From an uncultured Microcaldota archaeon (GTDB taxonomy: Archaea > Micrarchaeota > Micrarchaeia > Anstonellales > J096): a stretch of 37,445 bases of DNA. The stretch lies in the NCBI GenBank assembly GCA_938083015.1, contig CALKCX010000006.1, positions 1 to 37,445 on the forward strand. The letters are read 5' to 3'. The notes beneath the pieces are model-generated. The model worked only from the letters and a program-made list of their open reading frames with translations. It did not search any database and was not told the origin of the DNA. Each line of letters starts with the position of its first letter. Within the stretch, counting starts at the first letter, position 1. Made by a program: the position numbers and the translations under genes. Shown here piece after piece: positions 7,785-15,928 of this stretch.

Positions 7785-10455
7785 TCTCAAACTTTTGTCC
7801 ATCTAATTTTTCTTTTCTTATCAACTTAGTTCTAGTCTTATTTTGTAAAACTTCAATATTGTTTTCTATTAGCTCTACAATTTCAGGTGAACCATCATAG
7901 TAAATATTTACAATTTCATTCTTGTCAATCATGTTAATCTTTCTAAAATACTGTATTCTTCTCGATACTTCGTTTAATAACCATTCTTCAGTAAACTCTC
8001 CTTTGTCTATTGATATGTTTACTCCTTCCACATTTAGATCAATTCTATCTGGATTTTCAATTTTTACTAATTTTGAATTTGTCATAATAGCTATTACTTC
8101 TTCAAACCCATTTAGATCGCTTATCTTTATCTGGGCAATAGGCATTCTTAGAGGTAATTTATTAGACTGTCTCCATTCTAAGATACTAGATATAATCTTT
8201 TGGACTTTGTTCATTTTATCTATTATATCTTGATCGTAATCTTCTACATCTTTTATATTTATCATAAATATTGATTCGTACTTTTCGTATTGTCTAAACA
8301 TCTTTTGATAAAGATACTCTGATGTTGCCGGTGTAATTGGTGCTAACATTATTAGAATATCTAATAACACTTTGTACAATGTTTTTATACTCGATTTATT
8401 ATTTTTAACTAGCTTCATATAGAATCTACTTACATCTTCTATCATAAATTCTCTTAAAGCTCTTACAGCTATATAGTATTCAAAATTATGAAAAGATTCA
8501 ATATAAGTTTTTTTCAGCATATTGAGTTTTGCCAATATCCATTTATCCCATATCTTCTGTTCCTCTTCTTCTTGATAATTCTCTTCCAGGTATTTAATCA
8601 TGTTTATTAGAACAAATAGATCTCTCTTAGCTAATTCTAAATCTCTCCAGTTAAATCTCAAATCTTCCCATATATTATTAGATAGTCCAAACAGTCTAAA
8701 TGCATCTGCACCTACTCTTTCTAATATCTGTTCTACAGGAATATAATTGCCTATACTTTTACTCATCTTTTCTCCTTTTTCATCTACAAAAAACCCATGC
8801 ATTGCTACTGCTTTATAAGGCGATTTATCGTAATATAACATACCGGATCCAAGTAAAGAATAAAACCAACCTCTTATTTGATCTTGACCTTCAACTATGA
8901 AATCGGCAATTGTATCTTTTCCTGTACTGGCCCAAACAGCATTTCCAGAATCAAACCATACATCTAATACATCTGGTATTCTTCTCATCTCATCTTCACA
9001 TTTATTACATTTAAACGTTATCTTATCTATATAAGGTCTGTGGGGATCTTCTAATTCCTCTGGTATAGTATCTAATATTTTTATTTCACCGCATTTTTCA
9101 CATTTCCATATAGGTAAAGGAATTCCCCAATATCTTTGCCTAGATATGCACCAATCCGGAGAATCTTTAAGAAAGTTAGTAAATCTCTTCATAGCAAATT
9201 GAGGTATCCATTTTACCTTTTGAGCTTCTTCTATCATCTTATCTTTAAATTCTGTAATAGTTATAAACCATTGATGTGTAGAACGATATATAAGCGGAGA
9301 TTTACATCGCCAACATGTAGGATAACTATGATCTATTGTTTCATGTTTAAACAACAATTTTCTATCTTTTAATATCTCTATTATTTCATTATTCATCTCT
9401 CTAGCTATTCTACCTTTAAATCTTTCTCCAACATCGATATATTTGCCAGCATCATCTACGAATGAGAATGTGGGCAAATTATATCTTAGACCGACTTTAT
9501 AATCTTCCTCTCCATGTCCAGGTGCAGAATGTACCAATCCTGTACCATCTTCCATAGATACGAATTCAGATGACATTACTACTTTTCTATCAAATTTAAA
9601 ACTAAGTAAATCGTCAAAAGGATGCCTATATCTAAGTCCTTCTAATTTTAGACCTGGAAATTCATTAGAGATTTTCCAATCTTTAAAATAATTAATCATT
9701 TTTTCATATCTTGCTTTAGCTAAAATTACTCGCTTGTTATCTGGAGAGATCAATTCTATATATGGCTCTTCTGGATGGGCCATTACAGCAAGATTAGCAA
9801 CTAATGTCCATGGTGTGGTAGTCCATATTAATAAATATCGCCCATCTTCAGTAGGAAACATCACATATATACTAGGATCTTTAAGATTTTTATACTCAAG
9901 TTCGTAATTAGCTAATGTGGTCTGACATCTATAACAATATGGTACAACGTAATCTCCTTCTTTTAATAAACCTTTTTCCCAAGCTTTTTTTATAGTCTTC
10001 CAGGATCTTTCTATGTATTCTCTTTTAAAAGTAATATATGGGTTATCCCAGTCCATCCAAACATGAAATTTTTTCAATTGTTCTGTCATAATCTTTCTAT
10101 AATTCTCGGCAAAATCTCTACATTCTTTTACAAAATTCTCTATTCCTATTTTAGTTTCAATTTCCCATTTATTCTCTATACCAAGTTTCTTTTCGACTTT
10201 TACTTCTATAGGCAATCCATGAGTATCATAACCAGGAGTATCATTTACCCTATATCCTCTCATTCTAAAGAATCTTAGTATGGCATCTTTTATACATTTA
10301 TTCCAAGCAGTACCTGGATGTATTTCACCTGTTACAAAAGGTGGTCCATCGATAAATTCAAAATATTTATCTCCTTTGTCTTTAACTTTATAATATATCT
10401 TATTTTTATTCCAAAATTCTTCAGACCAGTCTTCTATTTCTTTATGATCATACAT
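7750..10455 (-). CDS. ileS: Isoleucyl-tRNA synthetase
   Basis: This class I synthetase charges tRNA-Ile. The signature regions are DGPPFVTGEIHPGTAWNK, with HPGT in place of HIGH (residues 46-49), GYDTHGLPIEVKVEKKLGI, the editing-domain threonine-rich TTTPWT, the GTGLVHSAPGHGEEDY editing segment, and GEKMSKSIGNY (about 563-573). Cys pairs in CEKCGE and CNKCED form a zinc site. At 901 residues it is clearly shorter than typical archaeal IleRS (over 1000), with the loss in the C-terminal part. A TTTAAA box is centred 24.5 bp before the ATG. Its substrate set probably includes the UAU-anticodon tRNA-Ile encoded at 25369-25460. Confidence 0.96.
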   Translation of the reverse strand: MYDHKEIEDWSEEFWNKNKIYYKVKDKGDKYFEFIDGPPFVTGEIHPGTAWNKCIKDAILRFFRMRGYRVNDTPGYDTHGLPIEVKVEKKLGIENKWEIETKIGIENFVKECRDFAENYRKIMTEQLKKFHVWMDWDNPYITFKREYIERSWKTIKKAWEKGLLKEGDYVVPYCYRCQTTLANYELEYKNLKDPSIYVMFPTEDGRYLLIWTTTPWTLVANLAVMAHPEEPYIELISPDNKRVILAKARYEKMINYFKDWKISNEFPGLKLEGLRYRHPFDDLLSFKFDRKVVMSSEFVSMEDGTGLVHSAPGHGEEDYKVGLRYNLPTFSFVDDAGKYIDVGERFKGRIAREMNNEIIEILKDRKLLFKHETIDHSYPTCWRCKSPLIYRSTHQWFITITEFKDKMIEEAQKVKWIPQFAMKRFTNFLKDSPDWCISRQRYWGIPLPIWKCEKCGEIKILDTIPEELEDPHRPYIDKITFKCNKCEDEMRRIPDVLDVWFDSGNAVWASTGKDTIADFIVEGQDQIRGWFYSLLGSGMLYYDKSPYKAVAMHGFFVDEKGEKMSKSIGNYIPVEQILERVGADAFRLFGLSNNIWEDLRFNWRDLELAKRDLFVLINMIKYLEENYQEEEEQKIWDKWILAKLNMLKKTYIESFHNFEYYIAVRALREFMIEDVSRFYMKLVKNNKSSIKTLYKVLLDILIMLAPITPATSEYLYQKMFRQYEKYESIFMINIKDVEDYDQDIIDKMNKVQKIISSILEWRQSNKLPLRMPIAQIKISDLNGFEEVIAIMTNSKLVKIENPDRIDLNVEGVNISIDKGEFTEEWLLNEVSRRIQYFRKINMIDKNEIVNIYYDGSPEIVELIENNIEVLQNKTRTKLIRKEKLDGQKFEIKQYNLNLKMV

Positions 10456-10486
10456 ATTTACATTTTTATAGAACTGTTTAAATACT

Positions 10487-11137
10487 CTACTTTTTTATGA
10501 CCTTAAATATTTGAGATATAAAGTTGATTAAGGTTTCAAACTTACTTATGTGCTTTTCAGGTATCTTTTTAACTTCTTGTTCAGGCATATTTACCTTCTG
10601 AGGTAAGCGTTCAGGATTTTCAGGTACCTTTTTAGGTTTACTATTTAGAATCTTCATTATAATTTTATTTTTTTCTTCATCTTCTAAAATATCTTCTAAT
10701 CTATCTGAAGTTTGTTCTTCCAATTCTATCTCTATAGGTGTTTCTTCAACAATTTCATCTATAGAAGCGGCCTTTTCTACATCTTTAGGTATCTCTACTT
10801 TTACAGTTTCCTGTTGTTCCAATTCTTTATTTTCAGTCTTTACTATATCTTCACCAAGTAATTCTGTAAAGGATGTTTTACTACCTACTAAATCTATAAC
10901 CTTTCTCTCTCCTTGATGTTCTACTTCTAAAACATTGCTCTTAACAATTCCAGCAACGATTTCACCTTTAGTTGCTATTAGTTTAGATTCTTTTAATATA
11001 TCTGAAGGTTGCTCTAATTCTTCACCTTGTCTTAACATTTTTTTAATTCTATTTACTTCATCTTCAACAGTCTTATCCCCATCTATCATCCTTCTGTATA
11101 ACCACACTAACCTTAATTTTAATTCTAACTTATTCAT
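10487..11137 (-). CDS. Unknown protein, helical N-terminus and long acidic linker
   Basis: This 216-residue protein starts at the ATG that overlaps the upstream gene's stop (TATGAATAA). A GTG four codons earlier is possible but less likely. Residues 1-50 are helical and basic (MNKLELKLRLVWLYRR). A short beta-like region follows (GEIVAGIVKSNVLEVEHQGE), then a long Glu-rich, probably disordered stretch, and a short amphipathic C-terminal helix (FETLINFISQIFKVIKK). The C-terminus could be a peptide that docks on a partner, but it does not match a clean PCNA-binding consensus. It is the third gene of an operon headed by the RFC large subunit, so a replication-linked adaptor role is conceivable but not shown. 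Confidence 0.65.
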   Translation of the reverse strand: MNKLELKLRLVWLYRRMIDGDKTVEDEVNRIKKMLRQGEELEQPSDILKESKLIATKGEIVAGIVKSNVLEVEHQGERKVIDLVGSKTSFTELLGEDIVKTENKELEQQETVKVEIPKDVEKAASIDEIVEETPIEIELEEQTSDRLEDILEDEEKNKIIMKILNSKPKKVPENPERLPQKVNMPEQEVKKIPEKHISKFETLINFISQIFKVIKK

Positions 11138-11687
11138 AGGCCCCACCAATCGTTCTTATAATTTTCTTATCAAGTTTTGATAGAAAAACTCTAGTATAAT
11201 CTTTATCCAGTTCTTTTAGTTTTTCCAAGTATTGTATTGTTTTATCTATATTATCAATATTGGCAATTATATTTATTACATAATACATTCTCTCATCTCT
11301 AATTTTCCAATATTCTACTAATTCCATATATCTAGCAGAATCTAAATTATTTAATTCTTCTCGAAGATTCATAAGTTGATCAAACTGCATATTATTATAT
11401 ATGTTTTCTATAAGTTCAAACATCTCTTCATATCGAGTATCTGGAAACTCCCCTTCATTTAGAAATTTTATTGTTTCTCTACACATAAAAATAGAGCTAT
11501 CTTCTCTAATAGTATGTAAATAGTCTTTATTTGACGATATTATTTCAAAGAACATCTTTCTTAATCTATTTAAATTCAATATATCATCTCTAGATAATCG
11601 CCTATGTAAATGAGGGTAATGAGATTGGTGTAATATAGCTGATATGTATTTTACTATTTTCTTAAGTTCTTTAAATCTTTGATCCAT
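11130..11687 (-). CDS. Unknown alpha-helical protein in the rfcL operon
   Basis: The protein has 185 residues from the ATG at 11687; a TTG one codon upstream is also in frame. A TTTAAA box centred 25.5 bp from this ATG overlaps the end of the RFC large subunit gene, so the gene may have its own leaderless promoter besides read-through. The sequence is all-helical and charged, with a His-rich segment near the start (HQSHYPHLHRRLSRDD). I considered a GINS subunit from size, helicity and replication context, but no GINS signature is visible. It overlaps the next gene by 8 bases. Confidence 0.7.
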   Translation of the reverse strand: MDQRFKELKKIVKYISAILHQSHYPHLHRRLSRDDILNLNRLRKMFFEIISSNKDYLHTIREDSSIFMCRETIKFLNEGEFPDTRYEEMFELIENIYNNMQFDQLMNLREELNNLDSARYMELVEYWKIRDERMYYVINIIANIDNIDKTIQYLEKLKELDKDYTRVFLSKLDKKIIRTIGGAYE

Positions 11688-11715
11688 CAATTAAATTATA
11701 GAAAACGTTTTTAAA

Positions 11716-12729
11716 TTATTTATTGATTATTAAGTTAAACAATGGTAGATAAGCCAATATTTTTCTATTACTCATATGTAATTCCAAATCTGGTATTTTT
11801 GTATATCTATTATAGTCGGTTTTAACATTATATTTAGACGGTATATAATAATCGGACATTAATGAAATAGCTGCTATCATCCTGGGCACGTATTCTGATA
11901 ATACATAATTGCTCTTTCTCATATATACATCTGCCATAGATATATGCTGATATACCCATAGAAGTCCTTTGTCTCTATAGCTTGTTATAAGATTAGTCTC
12001 TATTAATGGTAGAAGACTCTGATAATCCGAATATATTAAATTTTCATACAGATATTGTAATACCGATCTATAAGTTCTTAATTTTCTAGAATTAAAAATA
12101 ACTCCTAATATATCAAATATATTTTGATTTATCTTTCTCTTTACACCTATAATAATCAATTCTAAATCGTTTAAAGCTGCTCTAATATCAGGATAGTTAT
12201 TATCTAAATTCTCTATGTTTATACCTTCTCGTTTAGCTATTGCATTGATTATGTTTATATAACTTTTCTTACTTATCTTAAGCTCAAATAAAGCAAGCTC
12301 TTTATCTATCTTTTTTCTAATTTCTGCCATACTCTTATCCCAATAGTCAGTACATGTTAATATAACAGGGACTTTTACTTTAAACAATTTATTTAAATCG
12401 AATCTTCTATAAGTCTGTAATATCACATCTATATCATCTACGATTAATAGATTTCTATTGCCATATATATCATAAATATCTATTTCACTTAAATCAACTT
12501 TATCTACATTAATTATATTTAGCTCTATAATATTATATTCAAGATCTCTTCCAATGGCATAAGCTAATGCTGTTTTACCAGTACCATGATGTTCCGAATA
12601 TATCATAAGCTTTTTTATCTCTTGTCTTTTGAATTTATCTCTTAGTAATTCTATCTTTCTTCTATCTATACTTTCCATATATTTGACAAATTCTTCAATA
12701 TTTTTAGGTTTATATTTTTCACTTAACAT
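11716..12729 (-). CDS. rfcL: Replication factor C large subunit-like AAA+ protein
   Basis: Clamp loader large subunit, which opens PCNA and loads it at primer ends together with the small subunit. The start MLSEKYKPKNIEEFV matches the RFC N-terminus (usually TEKYRPK). Walker A is EHHGTGKTA (46-54) in place of the usual GPPGTGKT. Walker B reads LLIVDDID (93-100), where the catalytic glutamate of DE is an aspartate. Sensor 1 reads ILTCTD, where TAND or TSND is usual. The lid follows, then a helical collar. At 337 residues it is shorter than typical RfcL (about 400-500), and no clear C-terminal PCNA-binding peptide is seen. The small subunit is outside this window. ATPase competence is uncertain; structural identity is fairly clear. 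Confidence 0.82.
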   Translation of the reverse strand: MLSEKYKPKNIEEFVKYMESIDRRKIELLRDKFKRQEIKKLMIYSEHHGTGKTALAYAIGRDLEYNIIELNIINVDKVDLSEIDIYDIYGNRNLLIVDDIDVILQTYRRFDLNKLFKVKVPVILTCTDYWDKSMAEIRKKIDKELALFELKISKKSYINIINAIAKREGINIENLDNNYPDIRAALNDLELIIIGVKRKINQNIFDILGVIFNSRKLRTYRSVLQYLYENLIYSDYQSLLPLIETNLITSYRDKGLLWVYQHISMADVYMRKSNYVLSEYVPRMIAAISLMSDYYIPSKYNVKTDYNRYTKIPDLELHMSNRKILAYLPLFNLIINK

Positions 12730-12751
12730 ATAGTATAGATAGGTAATTAAA

Positions 12752-12758
12752 TTTTAAA
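12752..12758. promoter_or_regulatory. Shared TATA box, rfcL and 12776 gene
   Basis: TTTTAAA in an AT-rich 46-bp divergent gap. The TTTAAA centre (12755.5) is 26.5 bp from the rfcL ATG and 20.5 bp from the ATG at 12776. The spacing disfavours the earlier ATG at 12767 as the start of the rightward gene. Confidence 0.55.
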
Positions 12759-12775
12759 CAGTTTACATGTTAATT

Positions 12776-13159
12776 ATGAAAGTCTTTTATAAAAGCGGTA
12801 ATCAAGAGAAAGTAGACAATATAAACAATATGTATAAACTCATAGCAGATGAGACAATAGAGTTGATAAAGAGTATAACATCTAAGAATTCTAAAGGTAA
12901 ACTATTATCGAAAAAATACGGTTATTTGATTAAAACCAATGTAGAACATGGGGGGAAAAAGATAATTATAGAATACGATGGTCATATAAAATTCTTGAAA
13001 TACTTACCAGAGAGAGTAACCGATGTTAAATACTTGCTACATTTCTATGCTACATCTTTAGATAAGATAGCTTCTCTAATAGGAGAGAAAAATAATGTAT
13101 TGACAGTTAAACAAGTAATATCTGTTTTTCCTGAATTGAAGATAACTAAAAGACGCTAA
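12776..13159 (+). CDS. Small unknown protein divergent from rfcL
   Basis: This 127-residue basic protein begins MKVFYKSGNQEKV. The ATG at 12776 is preferred over 12767 because of promoter spacing. It looks alpha/beta, with a helical N-terminal part, a beta-like centre (YGYLIKTNVEHGGKKIIIEYDG) and a C-terminal helical part ending ELKITKRR. There are no metal ligands, membrane helices or known motifs. Its stop overlaps by 4 bases the stop of the convergent 90-residue gene. Function unknown. Confidence 0.7.
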   Translation: MKVFYKSGNQEKVDNINNMYKLIADETIELIKSITSKNSKGKLLSKKYGYLIKTNVEHGGKKIIIEYDGHIKFLKYLPERVTDVKYLLHFYATSLDKIASLIGEKNNVLTVKQVISVFPELKITKRR

Positions 13160-13428
13160 TCAAAGAATATAGATCTATCAAGATATTCTTTTATATCGTA
13201 AAATTCTCCATCTTCATATACTTCCAAAGTTTTTTCTACCGAATTATAACATAATGCTTTGCTTGGTAATCTATTTTCAGAAAAATTAATGTATATATAT
13301 GAAAATGGACTAGTCCATGCAATTTTATTTGTAAAAGGATTTTCAACTATTAAAGATATTCTTTTCTCAGTCTTTAATTTCTCTTCACAATAATTTTTAA
13401 TCATCTCTATTTCATCTTCTAAGGCCAT
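13156..13428 (-). CDS. Small unknown protein next to tRNA-Arg
   Basis: A 90-residue acidic protein. Residues 1-20 form a charged helix (ALEDEIEMIKNYCEEKLK) and the rest reads as alternating beta strands with aromatic residues. A TTTAAA box is centred 28.5 bp upstream of the ATG, within a triple 10-bp repeat shared with the divergent tRNA-Arg. No family is recognised. Coding status is supported by tight packing, the promoter position and normal local codon use. Confidence 0.65.
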   Translation of the reverse strand: MALEDEIEMIKNYCEEKLKTEKRISLIVENPFTNKIAWTSPFSYIYINFSENRLPSKALCYNSVEKTLEVYEDGEFYDIKEYLDRSIFFD

Positions 13429-13433
13429 GTTAA

Positions 13434-13463
13434 TTTAAAAATATTTAAAAATATTTAAATATT
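13434..13463. repeat. Triple 10-bp TTTAAAAATA repeat, divergent promoter
   Basis: Three consecutive 10-bp units start at 13434, 13444 and 13454. The first two are TTTAAAAATA and the third is TTTAAATATT. The leftmost box centre is 27.5 bp from the tRNA-Arg 5' end and the rightmost is 28.5 bp from the leftward ATG, so the two outer boxes look like interlocking promoters facing opposite ways. One helical turn separates successive boxes. Confidence 0.6.
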
Positions 13464-13537
13464 GCCTCTGTAGTCTAACCAGGATAGGACGTGGGCTTGC
13501 GGAGCCTAAGGTCCGGGTTCAAATCCCGGCAGAGGCG
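13464..13537 (+). tRNA. tRNA-Arg(GCG)
   Basis: Acceptor GCCTCTG pairs with CAGAGGC, followed by discriminator G. The D stem is GTCT/GGAC. The anticodon arm TGGGC-TTGCGGA-GCCTA (one G-T pair) gives anticodon GCG, reading CGC and probably CGU. The T arm is CCGGG-TTCAAAT-CCCGG, with a four-base variable loop. There is no intron and CCA is not encoded. The last 19 bases overlap the 3' end of the convergent membrane-protein gene. Confidence 0.96.
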
Positions 13538-14205
13538 TTTTTCCTAAAATTCCCTACAATATACACATGGAATACAGGTAACCAGAGCAAAAAAACAATG
13601 TTTATCACAGGCAAAAGCTGTATTATAACGATTAAATAATATAATGAAAATATAGGTAAATTCATCAATATTGTTTTAACAGATATTTGAATACCTGTTT
13701 TTAAAGATTGCAACACATTCAATTTTTTTGTGAACATAAAATAATACGAATAACTAGTTAAGTATTCTGAAATTATATTGGCCATTAATAAGTTCAATAC
13801 GATTATAATTAATAGGGGCAATTCTAAACTAAAGAATGTTATCAACAATATACTTGGTATTGATAAAATTAATAGTATTAATAACTTAACAATAGATATA
13901 GGAATAGCTTTCATTGATTCAATTATCATAATATCTGTCATAGCATTGAATGATTTAGGTTGTTTCGTAATGATTCTATTAAACAAATCCATTTGCGAAT
14001 ACATATAACCTGGGAAGAAGAGTATAATAGCGAGTCCTAATAATTCTAATATTCCTAGGTTTATCCTATAATAGTCGTAAAATATTATTCCTATACCTAA
14101 TACACCAAATATTAATATGTAAAAGAGAATTATACTATAACTAATTCCAAGTATAGATACGCCGATATTCTTGTTTACAATCTCGATTGCAGCTCTAAGA
14201 TTCAT
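13519..14205 (-). CDS. Polytopic membrane protein of unknown function
   Basis: 228 residues from the ATG at 14205. The frame runs further upstream to 14295, but that would cover the divergent promoter. After a short amphipathic start (MNLRAAIEIVNKNIGV) about five to six hydrophobic helices follow: roughly residues 17-42, 50-65, 103-130 (possibly two), 135-155 and 180-220. The arrangement resembles small archaeal membrane proteins with no assigned role. The last seven codons (NASAGI and stop) lie inside the tRNA-Arg gene on the other strand, and the stop codon is the complement of part of the T loop. No transporter motif is seen. Confidence 0.75.
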   Translation of the reverse strand: MNLRAAIEIVNKNIGVSILGISYSIILFYILIFGVLGIGIIFYDYYRINLGILELLGLAIILFFPGYMYSQMDLFNRIITKQPKSFNAMTDIMIIESMKAIPISIVKLLILLILSIPSILLITFFSLELPLLIIIVLNLLMANIISEYLTSYSYYFMFTKKLNVLQSLKTGIQISVKTILMNLPIFSLYYLIVIIQLLPVINIVFLLWLPVFHVYIVGNFRKNASAGI

Positions 14206-14224
14206 AATTAAATATAAAAAAATA

Positions 14225-14230
14225 TTTAAA
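14225..14230. promoter_or_regulatory. Shared TATA box, membrane protein and Cys/His protein
   Basis: TTTAAA within an A/T tract. Its centre is 22.5 bp from the leftward ATG (14205) and 24.5 bp from the rightward ATG (14252). It sets both starts and rejects the longer reading frames that overlap one another. Confidence 0.6.
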
Positions 14231-14251
14231 AATAATCTTAATAGTTTAAAC

Positions 14252-14557
14252 ATGTTATATCGCTTACCTATGGATAGAGATGGACTGTTGACCAAGGTAT
14301 ATTATAATCAAGATAAGAATACTTTAACTTGTTCTGAACATGGAGATATGAATGTAGTAGCTAAAGTAGAATACAAAGGCAAAATAATATTATGGTATAG
14401 ATGTGTTTTCTGTAATGTAGGTGCTGCATACGATGGAGACCCTTCTACTAATCCTAGTAAAGAAGAAATAGCTAAATTAGATCCGAATAAATACTTAAAC
14501 CATCCAGACCCCCCTGAACCTCTTATATTTGTCATTGAGAATTTGAAAAAATCTTAG
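14252..14557 (+). CDS. Small putative zinc-binding protein
   Basis: 101 residues from the ATG that fits the promoter. A frame opening at 14171 would read back through the divergent promoter. The pairs CSEH (in LTCSEHGDM) and CVFC (in YRCVFCNVG) form a likely CxxH...CxxC zinc site on a small ribbon-like fold. A Pro-rich segment follows (NHPDPPEPL). Zinc ribbons of this size often bind RNA, DNA or partner proteins, but nothing identifies the target. The 3' end overlaps the convergent gene by 26 bases. Confidence 0.7.
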   Translation: MLYRLPMDRDGLLTKVYYNQDKNTLTCSEHGDMNVVAKVEYKGKIILWYRCVFCNVGAAYDGDPSTNPSKEEIAKLDPNKYLNHPDPPEPLIFVIENLKKS

Positions 14558-15233
14558 ATACTAGTTTATTAATCTTACTACCGTATTGCAAGGCCTTTTT
14601 AGGTCTATTTATTATATAATCTGGTAATATGTCAATAGCTATACTTCTTAATATACCTTTCTTTCTTTTAGTATCTTGTAATATAGATCTATCATCGTAA
14701 TTATTTATAACATATTCTAATAAAGCTTTATCGTAAAAAGGTAATACGGCTTTCTTATTATAAGCTTGGCAAACCATTTCAATAAATTTTACTTCTCTAT
14801 CTCGAATCATCTCAAATTCAGATATTAAAGTATATTTTATATTATCCGATTTATAATGTCTATCATAACCTGCAAATATCTCTTCACTACCAGTACCAAA
14901 CATAATAGTATTTTCTTGAACTTTACTTACAATCAATTCAATACCTACCATTACCTCTGCTCTAACTCTATCTGTTATGTTTAACCATTTTTTCATCAAC
15001 CCTTCTAATTCACCATTTATTTCTACTAGTTTAAAACCTAGATCTTGGGCAAACATTTTACTATATTTTAGATCTTCTGATTCTGGATGTAATGATAATG
15101 TATACAGCGTCACCTGGGCACCTTTCATTCTTGCCAACACAGCTAAAATACTACTATCCAGTCCCCCAGAAAATGATATAGCTAAATTAGTAACCGGAAT
15201 ATTATTATAAATGATTTTTAAAATCGGATGCAT
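14532..15233 (-). CDS. Stand-alone asparagine synthetase-like PP-loop protein
   Basis: A 233-residue PP-loop ATP pyrophosphatase of the asparagine synthetase C-terminal type. Visible motifs are the PP-loop SGGLDSS (22-28), GTGSEEIFAGYDRH (113-126), KAVLPFYD, and RKKGILRS with PDYIINRPKKALQYGS near the C-terminus. The N-terminal glutamine amidotransferase domain of AsnB is entirely missing: the protein starts just before the PP-loop. It could use ammonia, borrow a separate amidotransferase, or adenylate another carboxylate substrate. Its start is 9 bp from the divergent TatD gene, each promoter lying in or near the other's coding sequence. Confidence 0.88.
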   Translation of the reverse strand: MHPILKIIYNNIPVTNLAISFSGGLDSSILAVLARMKGAQVTLYTLSLHPESEDLKYSKMFAQDLGFKLVEINGELEGLMKKWLNITDRVRAEVMVGIELIVSKVQENTIMFGTGSEEIFAGYDRHYKSDNIKYTLISEFEMIRDREVKFIEMVCQAYNKKAVLPFYDKALLEYVINNYDDRSILQDTKRKKGILRSIAIDILPDYIINRPKKALQYGSKINKLVSKIFSNSQ

Positions 15234-15242
15234 AATTAATAT

Positions 15243-15899
15243 ATGTATAAAAACCTATTAATTGATGTGCATACTCATGATTATAATTATCATGGTAATG
15301 TATTAACTTTGAAGATCGCCTATAAATATGAGAATTTTCAGAATTCCGATATAATTGGAATTGCCCCTCAGTATTATAAAGAATATAAGTATGATCTTGA
15401 TAAGTATATAGAAGGAAAATTAGGTATAGGTGAAATAGGTCTGGATTATCATTGGGCAATAGATCAAGATTCTAGAATGTATCAAAAGAAGGTATTTTCT
15501 AATCAACTCGAGATTGCCGAAAAATTAGGTTTAGTTCAAATTCATTGTAGAGAAGCTTTTGACGATACTCTAGAAATAATGTCTAGTTATGATATTAAGA
15601 TAGCTATCTTTCATTTTTATTCAGGCAATTTAGAACATTACAAATCTATAATAGATAGAGGATGGTATATATCAATACCACCTAGACCATCTTCTAATAG
15701 AAAAAAAGCTATAAGATATAATACTTCTCATATTATGTGTGAAACCGATTCACCTTATATAATCAATTCTCCTGATCAAGTATTAGAAAGCTATAGATTA
15801 GTGGCAAATTATTTAGATCAAGATATAGAGAAAACGATAGAAATGATAAATCAAAATATTCTAAATATCGACATTCTTAGAAAATTCTGGAAGCTTTAA
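15243..15899 (+). CDS. tatD: TatD family metal-dependent nuclease
   Basis: TatD proteins are metal-dependent 3'-5' exonucleases or DNases of the amidohydrolase fold. Ligands are visible in order: DVHTH (8-12), GEIGLDYHW with Glu64, HCREAF (His101), HFYSG (His124) and ETDSPY (Asp169). The 218 residues fall below the usual 250-260. A TTTAAA box lies at 15217-15222, inside the divergent asparagine-synthetase-like gene and centred 23.5 bp before the ATG. The role is probably DNA repair or RNA/DNA turnover. Confidence 0.9.
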   Translation: MYKNLLIDVHTHDYNYHGNVLTLKIAYKYENFQNSDIIGIAPQYYKEYKYDLDKYIEGKLGIGEIGLDYHWAIDQDSRMYQKKVFSNQLEIAEKLGLVQIHCREAFDDTLEIMSSYDIKIAIFHFYSGNLEHYKSIIDRGWYISIPPRPSSNRKKAIRYNTSHIMCETDSPYIINSPDQVLESYRLVANYLDQDIEKTIEMINQNILNIDILRKFWKL

Positions 15900-15928
15900 T
15901 TTTTAAACATATTTGATTAAAATAAAAT

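Noticed and set aside
13433-13463. CRISPR-like repeat
   Set aside because: The three 10-bp units have no spacers and coincide with TATA boxes; no CRISPR array is seen in the window.
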